A DNA stretch of 64,000 nt from Bdellovibrio sp. BCCA (GTDB lineage Bacteria; Bdellovibrionota; Bdellovibrionia; Bdellovibrionales; Bdellovibrionaceae). Under the pieces are notes generated by a model. The model was not told the origin of the DNA. It searched no databases and was given only the letters and a program-made list of their open reading frames with translations. Where the stretch lies: the NCBI RefSeq assembly GCF_037996825.1, contig NZ_JBBNAC010000001.1, positions 62,001 to 126,000 of the forward strand, written 5' to 3'. Positions 1-7,104 of the stretch are shown here, piece by piece. The position numbers and the translations under genes are program-made. Position 1 is the stretch's first letter; each line of letters starts with the position of its first letter.

Positions 1-1097
1 GTGTTCTTGAAATCCTGCCTGATGGTTACGGTTTCTTGCGTTCTCCAGATTACAACTATCTTCCGGGTCCGGATGATATCTACGTTTCTCCATCACAAAT
101 TCGTCGTTTTGGTTTGAGAACAGGTGACACGGTCACAGGAACTGTTCGTCCTCCAAAAGATGGTGAGCGTTACTTTGCACTTTTGAAAGTAGATTCATTG
201 AATTTTGAAACTACTGAAAAAGGTAAAGACAAAATCCTTTTCGACAACTTAACGCCGCTTTATCCAAATGAAAGACTTAAACTTGAGCACAGCCCTGGAG
301 AGTACACAACACGTGTCGTGGATTTGATGGCTCCTCTTGGAAAAGGTCAACGTGCCTTGATCGTCGCACCTCCAAGAACTGGTAAAACAGTTTTGATGCA
401 ACAAATTGCGAACGCGATCACTCACAATCATCCGGAAGTAAAATTGATCGTTCTATTGATCGATGAACGTCCGGAAGAGGTGACTGACATGCAACGTACT
501 GTAAAAGGTGAAGTTGTATCGTCAACATTCGATGAGCCACCAACTCGCCACGTTCAAGTTGCAGAGATGGTTATCGAAAAAGCAAAACGCTTGGTTGAGC
601 ACAAACACGACGTGGTGATCCTGCTTGATTCCATCACTCGTTTGGCCCGCGCTTACAACACGGTTGTTCCTCCTTCTGGAAAAATCTTGTCAGGTGGTGT
701 GGATTCCAACGCCCTTCACAAACCAAAACGTTTCTTCGGTGCTGCTCGTAACATCGAAGAAGGTGGATCTTTGACGATCATCGCAACAGCGTTGATCGAC
801 ACAGGTTCTCGTATGGATGAGGTTATCTTCGAGGAATTTAAAGGTACAGGTAATGCCGAGATCCACTTGGATCGTAAGCTTATGGAAAAACGTATCTTCC
901 CTTGCATGGACATCAACAAGTCCGGCACTCGTAAAGAAGATTTGCTTGTAGAAAAAGCGGACTTGAACCGTTTGTGGATCTTGAGAAAAGTTCTTGCTCC
1001 AATGAATCCCGTCGACGCCATGGAATTCCTGCTCGACAAAGTTGGAAACACAAAAACAAATCTCGACTTCCTAAAAGCCATGTCCGGCCCCGGCTAA
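1..1097 (+). CDS. rho: Transcription termination factor Rho (5' end cut off by window)
   Basis: ATP-dependent RNA helicase that ends transcription at Rho-dependent sites in the cytoplasm. The reading frame is open from base 3, so the N-terminal part, including the start of the RNA-binding domain, lies outside the window; about 364 codons are visible. The end of the cold-shock-like RNA-binding domain is seen first ([13 protein letters not shown]), followed by the RecA-type ATPase with the P-loop APPRTGKT, the Walker B stretch [16 protein letters not shown] and the Q/R-loop region ending in [13 protein letters not shown]. All are typical of Rho. The stop is followed directly by a 31-bp sequence that also follows serS, and then by hairpins. 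No oddity is seen in the visible part. Confidence 0.98.
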   Translation, partial: VLEILPDGYGFLRSPDYNYLPGPDDIYVSPSQIRRFGLRTGDTVTGTVRPPKDGERYFALLKVDSLNFETTEKGKDKILFDNLTPLYPNERLKLEHSPGEYTTRVVDLMAPLGKGQRALIVAPPRTGKTVLMQQIANAITHNHPEVKLIVLLIDERPEEVTDMQRTVKGEVVSSTFDEPPTRHVQVAEMVIEKAKRLVEHKHDVVILLDSITRLARAYNTVVPPSGKILSGGVDSNALHKPKRFFGAARNIEEGGSLTIIATALIDTGSRMDEVIFEEFKGTGNAEIHLDRKLMEKRIFPCMDINKSGTRKEDLLVEKADLNRLWILRKVLAPMNPVDAMEFLLDKVGNTKTNLDFLKAMSGPG

Positions 1098-1131
1098 AAG
1101 GTGCCTGCTTCTTTTTTCTGGCTACAACGCA
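1095..1131 (+). repeat. 31-bp dispersed repeat, copy 1 (starts at the rho stop codon)
   Basis: The 31 bases from the rho TAA (1095-1125) are identical to those from the serS TAA (11779-11809), and the similarity runs a few bases further (CGCA). It begins with TAAAAGGTGCCTGCTTC and contains a run of T. The sequence is shared downstream DNA, not coding. Function is unknown; a 3'-UTR or processing/termination signal is possible. Confidence 0.8.
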
Positions 1132-1133
1132 CA

Positions 1134-1157
1134 AAAGGGAGTCGTAAGACTCCCTTT
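1134..1157 (+). terminator. Hairpin downstream of rho
   Basis: A perfect inverted repeat of 10 bp (AAAGGGAGTC / GACTCCCTTT) around a GTAA loop lies 37 bases after the rho stop. The T-tract after it is short (GTTTC), so efficiency is uncertain. Confidence 0.6.
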
Positions 1158-1200
1158 GTTTCAGGCTCCTGCCCTTATTAACCCCTTTGGGGCTGGCGCG

Positions 1201-1222
1201 AAAAAATCCCTCCTGGGATTTT
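1201..1222. terminator. Bidirectional terminator between rho and a convergent gene
   Basis: The stem AAAAAATCCC / GGGATTTTTT with a TCCT loop has A and T runs on both sides, so it can work as an intrinsic terminator on both strands. It sits between rho on the plus strand and the small secreted protein gene that ends at 1232 on the minus strand. Confidence 0.8.
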
Positions 1223-1231
1223 TTTTCGTTT

Positions 1232-1594
1232 TTAAGGCTTCGGTTGTTGTTTCTTTAAGGTGTCCGTTTCGCAGCCACCATACAGTTGATTGCTGATAGA
1301 ACCTTCAAACGGATAAACGAAATCAGACATTCCGTCGGAACCTTCTTTCGTCAAATTCACTTCAAGATATTGCGTAATTCCATCGGCGGTGATTTTTAAA
1401 ATCCCACCTTTTTGATAAGTCACGTGTCCCGTGGTTTCAGCGGACCCTTCATCGGGAGACGTCACCGTAATTTTATTTGTTTCAGAATTATATGTGACGG
1501 TTAAAAATGGTTCGGTGAATGAACAGTAAATACTTTCAGCGTGAACCGCGCCAGTAAAGGCAAGCAGTGTTGCTGTGAAAAGCAGGAACTTCAT
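1232..1594 (-). CDS. Small secreted protein of unknown function
   Basis: 120 residues. The first ~19 form a clear Sec signal peptide (MKFLLFTATLLAFTGAVHA, cleavage before ESIYC). The mature part is short, beta-rich in appearance and has two cysteines (in IYCSF and GGCET) that could form a disulfide in the periplasm; it ends in a Lys/Pro tail. I do not recognise a family. The start is fixed by a near-perfect Shine-Dalgarno sequence (AAGGAGG) four bases before the ATG. That sequence is the 3' arm of a 12-bp perfect inverted repeat, so translation may be controlled by RNA folding. It stands alone, convergent with rho. Confidence 0.8.
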   Translation of the reverse strand: MKFLLFTATLLAFTGAVHAESIYCSFTEPFLTVTYNSETNKITVTSPDEGSAETTGHVTYQKGGILKITADGITQYLEVNLTKEGSDGMSDFVYPFEGSISNQLYGGCETDTLKKQQPKP

Positions 1595-1634
1595 AAAACC
1601 TCCTTGAGCATCGCGACTAGATTCAAGGAGGTTT
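1595..1634 (-). promoter_or_regulatory. Inverted repeat that hides the ribosome binding site of the 1232-1594 gene
   Basis: On the minus strand, AAACCTCCTTGA (1634-1623) and TCAAGGAGGTTT (1607-1596) form a perfect 12-bp stem with a 15-base loop. The 3' arm contains the full Shine-Dalgarno sequence and ends one base before the ATG. The fold would block ribosome entry. The three-to-four T after the stem are too few for a convincing terminator. Confidence 0.7.
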
Positions 1635-1699
1635 CAGAAACCAGCAAGAGCCGCTTTTGCTTTAAGATAAAAAGCAAAACAGAAATTGCTGGAAAACAA

Positions 1700-2410
1700 T
1701 CACCACATGCTTTGCGCTTTATTAAGCCAACGTAAAAGCGGCATCATCGCTTTAAACTCTTTAGCAACTTTTTTCGGGAAATCCTTTTTGTAAGCCGCAC
1801 TTTCTTCAAAAGTGTTTGAGACAAAAAATTGCTTGTGGCGAAGATATTCAATCATCGGATGCTCAGCAGAAATTCCGCGCGGAGTTGTTTTAAGCTTTTC
1901 ACCCTCAAGACCGTTGAAATGTTTTTTAAACTCTTTGCTTTCAACGATGTCTAAAAATGCGTCGGGATTTTTCAAAATAGCTTCGCGAATTTTTCTGAGC
2001 TGCAAAGAGTTCGGCATATAAAGTCCGCCAGCCACGAAAACTTGGCCCGGCTCAATGTGCAGGTAAAGTCCTGGGCTATCCATGTTTTTTCCGTAAGTGC
2101 CAAACGGAAAATTTGCCGCAACGTTTGTTTTATAAGGAGACTTGTCTTTGCTAAAGCGTGTGTCGCGATAAATTCTTAAAACATTGCGCTTGGGATTAAA
2201 GGTGATTTCCGGAGCAAAACTTTTGCATTCCTCCGCCAATTCAAAAACGACGGCCATCATCGGGTGACGCAAAAGCTCTTCATAAGTTTCTTTGCGGGGC
2301 TGAAACCAGTCCCGTTTATTGTTCTTTTTGAGGGATTTTAAGAAGCGAAATGCTTCGGGTGAAAAGCCCTTAAAGTCCTGAATTTCAATCTCAGAAGCCG
2401 TTTTTGCCAC
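1700..2410 (-). CDS. DUF2461 family protein
   Basis: About 236 residues from a GTG start at 2410, chosen because GGCGGAGG lies four bases upstream; an ATG 63 bases further out (2473) has no such site. The protein carries the run of features typical of the DUF2461/TIGR02453 family: FSPEAFRFLKSLKKNNKRDWF near the N-terminus, a central RIYRDTRFSKDKSPYKTN block, and GLYLHIEPG followed by GGLYMP. The biochemical role of this family is not established. It is cytoplasmic, with no signal peptide or membrane segment. It stands as a single gene between the small secreted protein and the divergent L31 gene. Confidence 0.9.
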   Translation of the reverse strand: MAKTASEIEIQDFKGFSPEAFRFLKSLKKNNKRDWFQPRKETYEELLRHPMMAVVFELAEECKSFAPEITFNPKRNVLRIYRDTRFSKDKSPYKTNVAANFPFGTYGKNMDSPGLYLHIEPGQVFVAGGLYMPNSLQLRKIREAILKNPDAFLDIVESKEFKKHFNGLEGEKLKTTPRGISAEHPMIEYLRHKQFFVSNTFEESAAYKKDFPKKVAKEFKAMMPLLRWLNKAQSMW

Positions 2411-2600
2411 AAAACCTCCGCCACTTGATATATTATCTAAAGCATTGATAATACGAGGATATTTATAAACCATAGGGTCGCTTGATCAAGCTCTTTGTTG
2501 CCAAAAAAAGCAGCGATTAATGCTCGACACGGCGAGACCACTATGTTAAACCCTTACATCTTAAGACCCATAGGTTAAATTATTTAGAAGGAATCAGGTC

Positions 2601-2846
2601 ATGAAACAAAACCTACATCCAAAAGTAAATACTGTTGTATTTAAGGATATCTCTTGCGATTACTCGTTCTTGGGAACGACTACTCTTCATTCTTCAGAAA
2701 CTGTTAAGTGGGAAGACGGTAAAGAGTATCCATTGATCAAAGTTGAGATCTCTTCTGCATCTCACCCATTCTTCACTGGAAAACAACGTGTCATGGATAC
2801 TGAAGGTCGTATCGATCGTTTCAAAAAACGTTACGGCAAAAAGTAA
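2601..2846 (+). CDS. rpmE2: 50S ribosomal protein L31 type B
   Basis: 81 residues, matching L31 of the zinc-independent type B ([19 protein letters not shown], then HPFFTGKQR and RFKKRYGKK at the end). The CxxC zinc ligands of the type A protein are missing; only one cysteine is present. L31 bridges the two ribosomal subunits. In many bacteria the type B form is made under zinc limitation, but here it sits in a housekeeping position before prfA, so it may be the standard L31. The ribosome binding site is GAAGGA, nine bases before the ATG. Confidence 0.95.
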   Translation: MKQNLHPKVNTVVFKDISCDYSFLGTTTLHSSETVKWEDGKEYPLIKVEISSASHPFFTGKQRVMDTEGRIDRFKKRYGKK

Positions 2847-2882
2847 ATTTCAGACCTCCATTCGGAGGACGTTCTTGTATGA

Positions 2883-2909
2883 AATGCGGTTCACTCTTCG
2901 AACCGCATT
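2883..2909 (+). terminator. Hairpin between rpmE2 and prfA
   Basis: AATGCGGTTC / GAACCGCATT form a perfect 10-bp stem with a 7-base loop, followed by CTTATTTC. The T-tract is poor, so it may attenuate rather than stop transcription into prfA. Confidence 0.5.
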
Positions 2910-2960
2910 CTTATTTCAGCACCCCAACTCGATTTTGCAACTGATCTAGGAGTTACTCCC

Positions 2961-4037
2961 ATGTTCTCGAAATTGGACGAAGTGGAATCACGCTATGAAG
3001 AAGTCAATATGGCTCTTCAAAGGCCCGATATTGCTTCCAACCAAACGCAGTATCGCGCGTTGATGAAAGAACTTGGAAATCTAGAAAAGATTGTTGTTCC
3101 CTATCGCGACTTCAAAAAGAAGTCCGAGAATTTGAAGGCGAGCAAAGAGCTTTTAACTGCCGAACAAGATCCAGAAATGCGTGAACTTATTCGTGAAGAA
3201 GTGAAAGAGCTCGAAGCTGAGCTTCCTGCGCTTGAGCACGAACTTAAAATCGCTTTGATCCCGAAAGATCCTAACGACGACAAGAATATCATTCTTGAGA
3301 TTCGTGCGGGTGCCGGCGGTGACGAAGCGGCGTTGTTTGCTGATGAGCTTTTCCGTGGTTATGTTCACTATGCTTCCTCTCAAGGTTGGAAAGTCGAAAT
3401 GCTTTCTTTCTCTGAAGGAAATGCGGGCGGAGCTAAAGAGATCATCGCAAGCATCACAGGTGATTCTGTCTTCAGTAAATTGAAATACGAATCAGGCGTT
3501 CACCGCGTTCAGCGTGTTCCAAAAACAGAAGCAGCCGGCCGTATTCATACGTCCACTGTGACTGTGGCAGTCATTCCTGAAGTCGAAGTCACTGAAATCA
3601 AAATTCCGATGAGTGATCTTCGTATTGAGACCATGCGTTCTCAAGGTGCCGGCGGTCAGTCCGTCAACAGAACTGAGTCTGCAGTTCGTATCGTGCATCT
3701 TCCAACAGGTATCGACGTAAAGTGCCAAGAAGGTAAGTCTCAGTCTTCCAACAGAGAGCGTGCCTTCCAAATCCTTTACGCGAAGTTGCAACAAATCGAA
3801 GACGAAAAGGCTCGCAAAGAGGCTTCGGATGTTCGTTTGGAGCAAATTGGCACAGGCGATCGTTCAGAGCGCATTCGTACTTACAACTTCCCGCAAACTC
3901 GTATTACTGATCACCGCATCGGTTTGACGATTCATCAGCTGGACCAAGTCATGGGCGGCTCATTTGAGTTGCTGATTGACCCACTCGTTGCTAACTTTCA
4001 AGCAGAGGCATTAAAAAAACAAACCGCCTCTGCTTAG
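2961..4037 (+). CDS. prfA: Peptide chain release factor 1
   Basis: 358 residues, the normal length for RF1. It reads UAA and UAG stop codons and triggers peptidyl-tRNA hydrolysis on the ribosome. The universally conserved GGQ is present near residue 231 ([15 protein letters not shown]). The stop-codon recognition motif in [14 protein letters not shown] has the RF1 form P-x-T rather than the SPF of RF2. The N-terminal helical domain carries many Glu/Lys residues. The next gene but one, prmC, encodes the enzyme that methylates the Gln of GGQ, a common pairing. A ~123-bp repeat element begins at the stop codon. Confidence 0.98.
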   Translation: MFSKLDEVESRYEEVNMALQRPDIASNQTQYRALMKELGNLEKIVVPYRDFKKKSENLKASKELLTAEQDPEMRELIREEVKELEAELPALEHELKIALIPKDPNDDKNIILEIRAGAGGDEAALFADELFRGYVHYASSQGWKVEMLSFSEGNAGGAKEIIASITGDSVFSKLKYESGVHRVQRVPKTEAAGRIHTSTVTVAVIPEVEVTEIKIPMSDLRIETMRSQGAGGQSVNRTESAVRIVHLPTGIDVKCQEGKSQSSNRERAFQILYAKLQQIEDEKARKEASDVRLEQIGTGDRSERIRTYNFPQTRITDHRIGLTIHQLDQVMGGSFELLIDPLVANFQAEALKKQTASA

Positions 4038-4160
4038 GCTGTTGAAAAAGGCCCATCCGACTACGTTGTCGGGCCTTATCCTCCACTCCGACGTACATTA
4101 AGTACGCCTCCGTTGCGGATAAGACCCTCCGCCTTGCGTCTGAACCTTTTTGAACAACCT
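4037..4160 (+). repeat. ~123-bp structured repeat element, copy 1
   Basis: Nearly the same sequence is found at 10338-10462. The two ends are inverted repeats (GGCTGTTGAAAAAGG against CCTTTTTGAACAACC). Inside lie a CCGAC/GTCGG hairpin and a longer stem CTTATCC/GGATAAG around GACGTAC/GTACGCC. Differences between the copies fall in pairs that keep the stems (see findings). There is no open frame. It looks like a REP/MITE-type element or a structured RNA. Confidence 0.8.
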
Positions 4161-4176
4161 AGAGTAAAGTTGCATT

Positions 4177-5058
4177 ATGAAGTTAAAAGAAATCCTCGAT
4201 AAGACGACGGCATTTTTCAAAGATAAAAAAATCGAAAGCCCCCGCTTGGATGCGGAGCTTTTGCTTGCTCATGGTTTAAAGCTTGAGCGCATTCAGCTTT
4301 ATCTTCGTTTTGATCAACCGATGAAAGAGGAAGAGCTTGCGGTTTTGCGTGAGCTTGTTCGTCGTAGGGCCTCAGGGGAGCCTGTCGCCTACATTCTTGG
4401 TTATCGCGATTTCTTTGGTCATCGCTTTGAAGTGAATTCCGATGTTTTAATTCCTCGTCCTGAAACTGAACATGTTGTTGAAGAAGTCATTCAATGGGCG
4501 AAAGACAAAGAACCAAATCTTGGTTTCATTGATCTTGGCGCAGGTTCAGGTTGTATTGGTTTGTCTCTTCTTAAAGAATTTCCTGAAGCGCGTTTGATCT
4601 CCGTTGATCTTTCAGAAAAAGCGCTTGGAGTGGCAAAACGCAATGCGGACTCTTTAGGAGTTTCTGACCGTGTGAAGTTCATCCATGCAGACGCTGGGAA
4701 TCACGATGTCGTGATGTCGGCCTACAAAGAGTTTGTCGGCAAAGACAAAGTGGATGCGCTTGTTTCAAATCCTCCTTATATTGCACATAACGATCCGGCT
4801 GTAGAAGAAAACGTGAAAAAGTTTGAGCCTAATTCGGCTTTGTATGCCGAAGCTGAAGGTTTAGCCCTTTTGAAAAATTGGTCGCAGGTTTATGCCTGTC
4901 ATCTGAAGTCTCCGGGAATTATGTTAATGGAAATGGGTATGACTCAGGGACCCGCGATGAAAGAGCACTTCGCCGACTTAAAAATATTTAACGAAATCAG
5001 TGTCATCAAAGATCTTTCCGGGCATGATAGAGTCATTCGTGGAGTAACGCATGGATAA
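4177..5058 (+). CDS. prmC: Release factor glutamine methyltransferase
   Basis: 293 residues. It methylates the glutamine of the GGQ motif of RF1 and RF2 using S-adenosylmethionine. An N-terminal helical domain (SPRLDAELLLAH, then GEPVAYILGYRDFFG) is followed by a Rossmann-type methyltransferase domain with DLGAGSGCIGLSL for cofactor binding and the catalytic NPPY (SNPPYIA), which contacts the glutamine. Length and order are as usual for PrmC (HemK). The 3' end overlaps the murA start by 8 bases, so the two are probably translationally coupled. It follows prfA after the repeat element. Confidence 0.97.
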   Translation: MKLKEILDKTTAFFKDKKIESPRLDAELLLAHGLKLERIQLYLRFDQPMKEEELAVLRELVRRRASGEPVAYILGYRDFFGHRFEVNSDVLIPRPETEHVVEEVIQWAKDKEPNLGFIDLGAGSGCIGLSLLKEFPEARLISVDLSEKALGVAKRNADSLGVSDRVKFIHADAGNHDVVMSAYKEFVGKDKVDALVSNPPYIAHNDPAVEENVKKFEPNSALYAEAEGLALLKNWSQVYACHLKSPGIMLMEMGMTQGPAMKEHFADLKIFNEISVIKDLSGHDRVIRGVTHG

Positions 5059-6304
5059 AATGGTTGTGATGGGCAGTGGCCCTCTTAAAGGTACGGTTGC
5101 TACGAGTGGCGCGAAGAACGCAGCTCTTCCAATTCTTTTTTCAACACTTCTTGCTGAAGGAACGCACGTTTTTAAAAACGTTCCGAAGCTTAAAGACATC
5201 GAATCAACAGCAGAGCTTTTGCAAAGTCTTGGCTGTGAAACAAAATGGATCAATGATGAATTCCATGTCAGCGTAAGTCCGCTTCAATCTTATGAAGCAT
5301 CTTATGATCTTGTTCGTAAAATGCGCGCAAGTTTTCTTTGTATGGGTCCGATGCTTGCGAAATACGGTGAAGCCGTTGTTTCTCAACCAGGTGGTTGTGC
5401 GATCGGAAGTCGTCCGATTGATCTTCACTTAGCAGGCTTTCAAGCTTTGGGTGCAGAGATCACGCAAAAAGAAGGTTACGTTCATGCGGCTTCTAAAAAA
5501 CTTAAAGGCGCAACATTCCTTTTTGAAACTGTGACTGTGGGCGGAACTGAGAACGTGATGATGGCGGCGACTCTTGCTGACGGCATTACGATTCTTGAAA
5601 ATGCTGCGAAAGAACCAGAGATCGTAGATCTTGCTGAGTACCTTAACAAAATGGGTGCAAAGATCACAGGTCACGGAACAAGCGTGATTCGTATTGAAGG
5701 TGTTTCTAAACTGAAACCGGCAGTTCACTCCATCATGCCTGACCGTATTGAAGCAGGGACTTTGTTGATCGCGGGTGCGATCACAAAAGGCCAAGTGACT
5801 GTGACGAAGTGTGTGCCAGCTCACTTAGAAGCTTTGATTTTGAAAATGCGTGAAGCAGGTTTTAAAATTGAAACTACCGCAGACACAATGACTGTTTTCC
5901 CATGCGATAAGTGGGAAGCGGTTGATATTACAACAGCACCTCACCCGCTTTTCCCAACAGATCTTCAAGCGCAATTTATGGCTTTGATGACTGTGGCTCA
6001 CGGAACAAGTGTGATCTCTGAAACTGTGTTTGAAAATCGTTTCATGCACGTGACCGAACTCACTCGTTTAGGAGCTGACATCACTCCGAAAACTCGTGTG
6101 GCTGTTGTGCGTGGAAAGCCAGGCCAATTAACTGGTGCTCCTGTGATGGCGACAGATCTTCGCGCGAGTGCTTCGCTTGTTCTTGCAGGATTGGTTGCTT
6201 CAGGTGAAACAGTTGTGAATCGTATCTATCACTTGGATCGCGGTTACGAAAAGTTGGAAGATAAGTTGTCTTCTCTTGGCGCGAAAATCCGTCGTATCGA
6301 ATAA
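5051..6304 (+). CDS. murA: UDP-N-acetylglucosamine 1-carboxyvinyltransferase
   Basis: 417 residues, standard for MurA. It transfers enolpyruvate from phosphoenolpyruvate to UDP-GlcNAc, the first committed step of peptidoglycan synthesis, in the cytoplasm. SGAKNAALP near residue 19 carries the conserved Lys22 and Asn23; the catalytic cysteine is Cys116 in [15 protein letters not shown], so the enzyme has the fosfomycin-sensitive Cys form. The protein has the inside-out alpha/beta barrel repeat structure of the EPSP synthase family. Its start lies inside the end of prmC. A strong hairpin terminator follows. Confidence 0.98.
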   Translation: MDKMVVMGSGPLKGTVATSGAKNAALPILFSTLLAEGTHVFKNVPKLKDIESTAELLQSLGCETKWINDEFHVSVSPLQSYEASYDLVRKMRASFLCMGPMLAKYGEAVVSQPGGCAIGSRPIDLHLAGFQALGAEITQKEGYVHAASKKLKGATFLFETVTVGGTENVMMAATLADGITILENAAKEPEIVDLAEYLNKMGAKITGHGTSVIRIEGVSKLKPAVHSIMPDRIEAGTLLIAGAITKGQVTVTKCVPAHLEALILKMREAGFKIETTADTMTVFPCDKWEAVDITTAPHPLFPTDLQAQFMALMTVAHGTSVISETVFENRFMHVTELTRLGADITPKTRVAVVRGKPGQLTGAPVMATDLRASASLVLAGLVASGETVVNRIYHLDRGYEKLEDKLSSLGAKIRRIE

Positions 6305-6330
6305 TCAAAAAGATCAAATCTAGAAAAAGA

Positions 6331-6366
6331 AAAAGGCCTACATGGAGGGGATCCGTAGGCCTTTTT
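6331..6366 (+). terminator. Terminator of the prfA-prmC-murA region
   Basis: AAAAGGCCTAC / GTAGGCCTTTT with a 13-base loop and a following T run, 27 bases after the murA stop. Confidence 0.85.
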
Positions 6367-6373
6367 AAGGGAT

Positions 6374-6415
6374 AAAAAGAAAAGTCTCAGCCCGCGGAGG
6401 GGATGGGGCTGAGAC
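6374..6415 (-). terminator. Terminator of the convergent 6434-6829 gene
   Basis: GTCTCAGCCC / GGGCTGAGAC (6384-6393 and 6406-6415). On the minus strand the stem is followed by TTTTCTTTTTAT, as expected for a terminator of the minus-strand gene. Its loop shares GGAGGGGAT with the neighbouring plus-strand terminator. Confidence 0.8.
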
Positions 6416-6433
6416 CCAATGATCACGAAGTTA

Positions 6434-6829
6434 TTATCTAACCTCGCTGATACCGAACACAAAGAAGACGACCGTTTTGTTCCCAGAACCGAAACCAGGG
6501 AGGGGGTCCACAGTTTCAAGCTCGAAGTTGGGAGCAAGTTGATGTTCAAGTTCAATACCGCTAATCATAACTTTAGAACCAACAAAAGCTGTAAGATCCA
6601 TTTGTGACTTCAATACGAAGAATGATTGCTGATCTTCCATCGCCAAAACAAGCGAGCCATCAGCCAAAGCCACGATTTCACCTACATGTGTCTTGAAGTT
6701 GTAGTTTTGAAGTTCAGAAGAAGTGATGTCTTCGCCTTGAGCATTGTTTGGAAGCACACCCGCGCGAGCTACTGCTGAAATCGCGAGAACAACCAAGATG
6801 TATACTGCTATCAATGCGTTTCTGATCAC
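6434..6829 (-). CDS. Secreted or membrane-anchored protein of unknown function
   Basis: 131 residues. The N-terminus (MIRNALIAVYILVVLAISAV) is a signal peptide or anchor; cleavage is likely near ARAG. The rest has a small beta-rich domain that looks OB-like (GEIVALADGSLVLAMEDQ, then FVGSKVMISGIEL). This resemblance to single-strand-binding or tgtA5-like OB folds is only an impression from pattern. No family is recognised. It is a single gene with its own terminator, convergent with murA. Confidence 0.75.
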   Translation of the reverse strand: MIRNALIAVYILVVLAISAVARAGVLPNNAQGEDITSSELQNYNFKTHVGEIVALADGSLVLAMEDQQSFFVLKSQMDLTAFVGSKVMISGIELEHQLAPNFELETVDPLPGFGSGNKTVVFFVFGISEVR

Positions 6830-7089
6830 TTACGTACTCTCCCCAAAATAACAACTGACATTCAGCTTATAAAGCAAACCGTGTGCCAATATGAGACAGT
6901 CGTGAAAAGCCCTTATATTTGATTTGAAGAACGGAACTCGAATTCATCCCACTCAATTCGGAACCAAGGGTAATTCCATAATGGGACGGAGGTTCTATTC
7001 TGGAACCATTGAAGTGACATCTTCCTTGACCAAAGCACAGACCTTGAGGGCTGGTCTCCAGGGCCATAGTCCTTTGTTAAAAAGCTCAG

Positions 7090-7095
7090 TATAAT
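7090..7095 (+). promoter_or_regulatory. -10 box very close to the start of the GYF/TPR gene
   Basis: A perfect TATAAT ends nine bases before the ATG at 7105. If used, transcription would start only about two to four bases before the start codon. No Shine-Dalgarno sequence is seen upstream of the ATG, and no good -35 hexamer lies 16-18 bases before the box. The rest of 6830-7090 has no gene I can support, only short inverted repeats. Confidence 0.45.
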
Positions 7096-7104
7096 CAACT
7101 GTCT

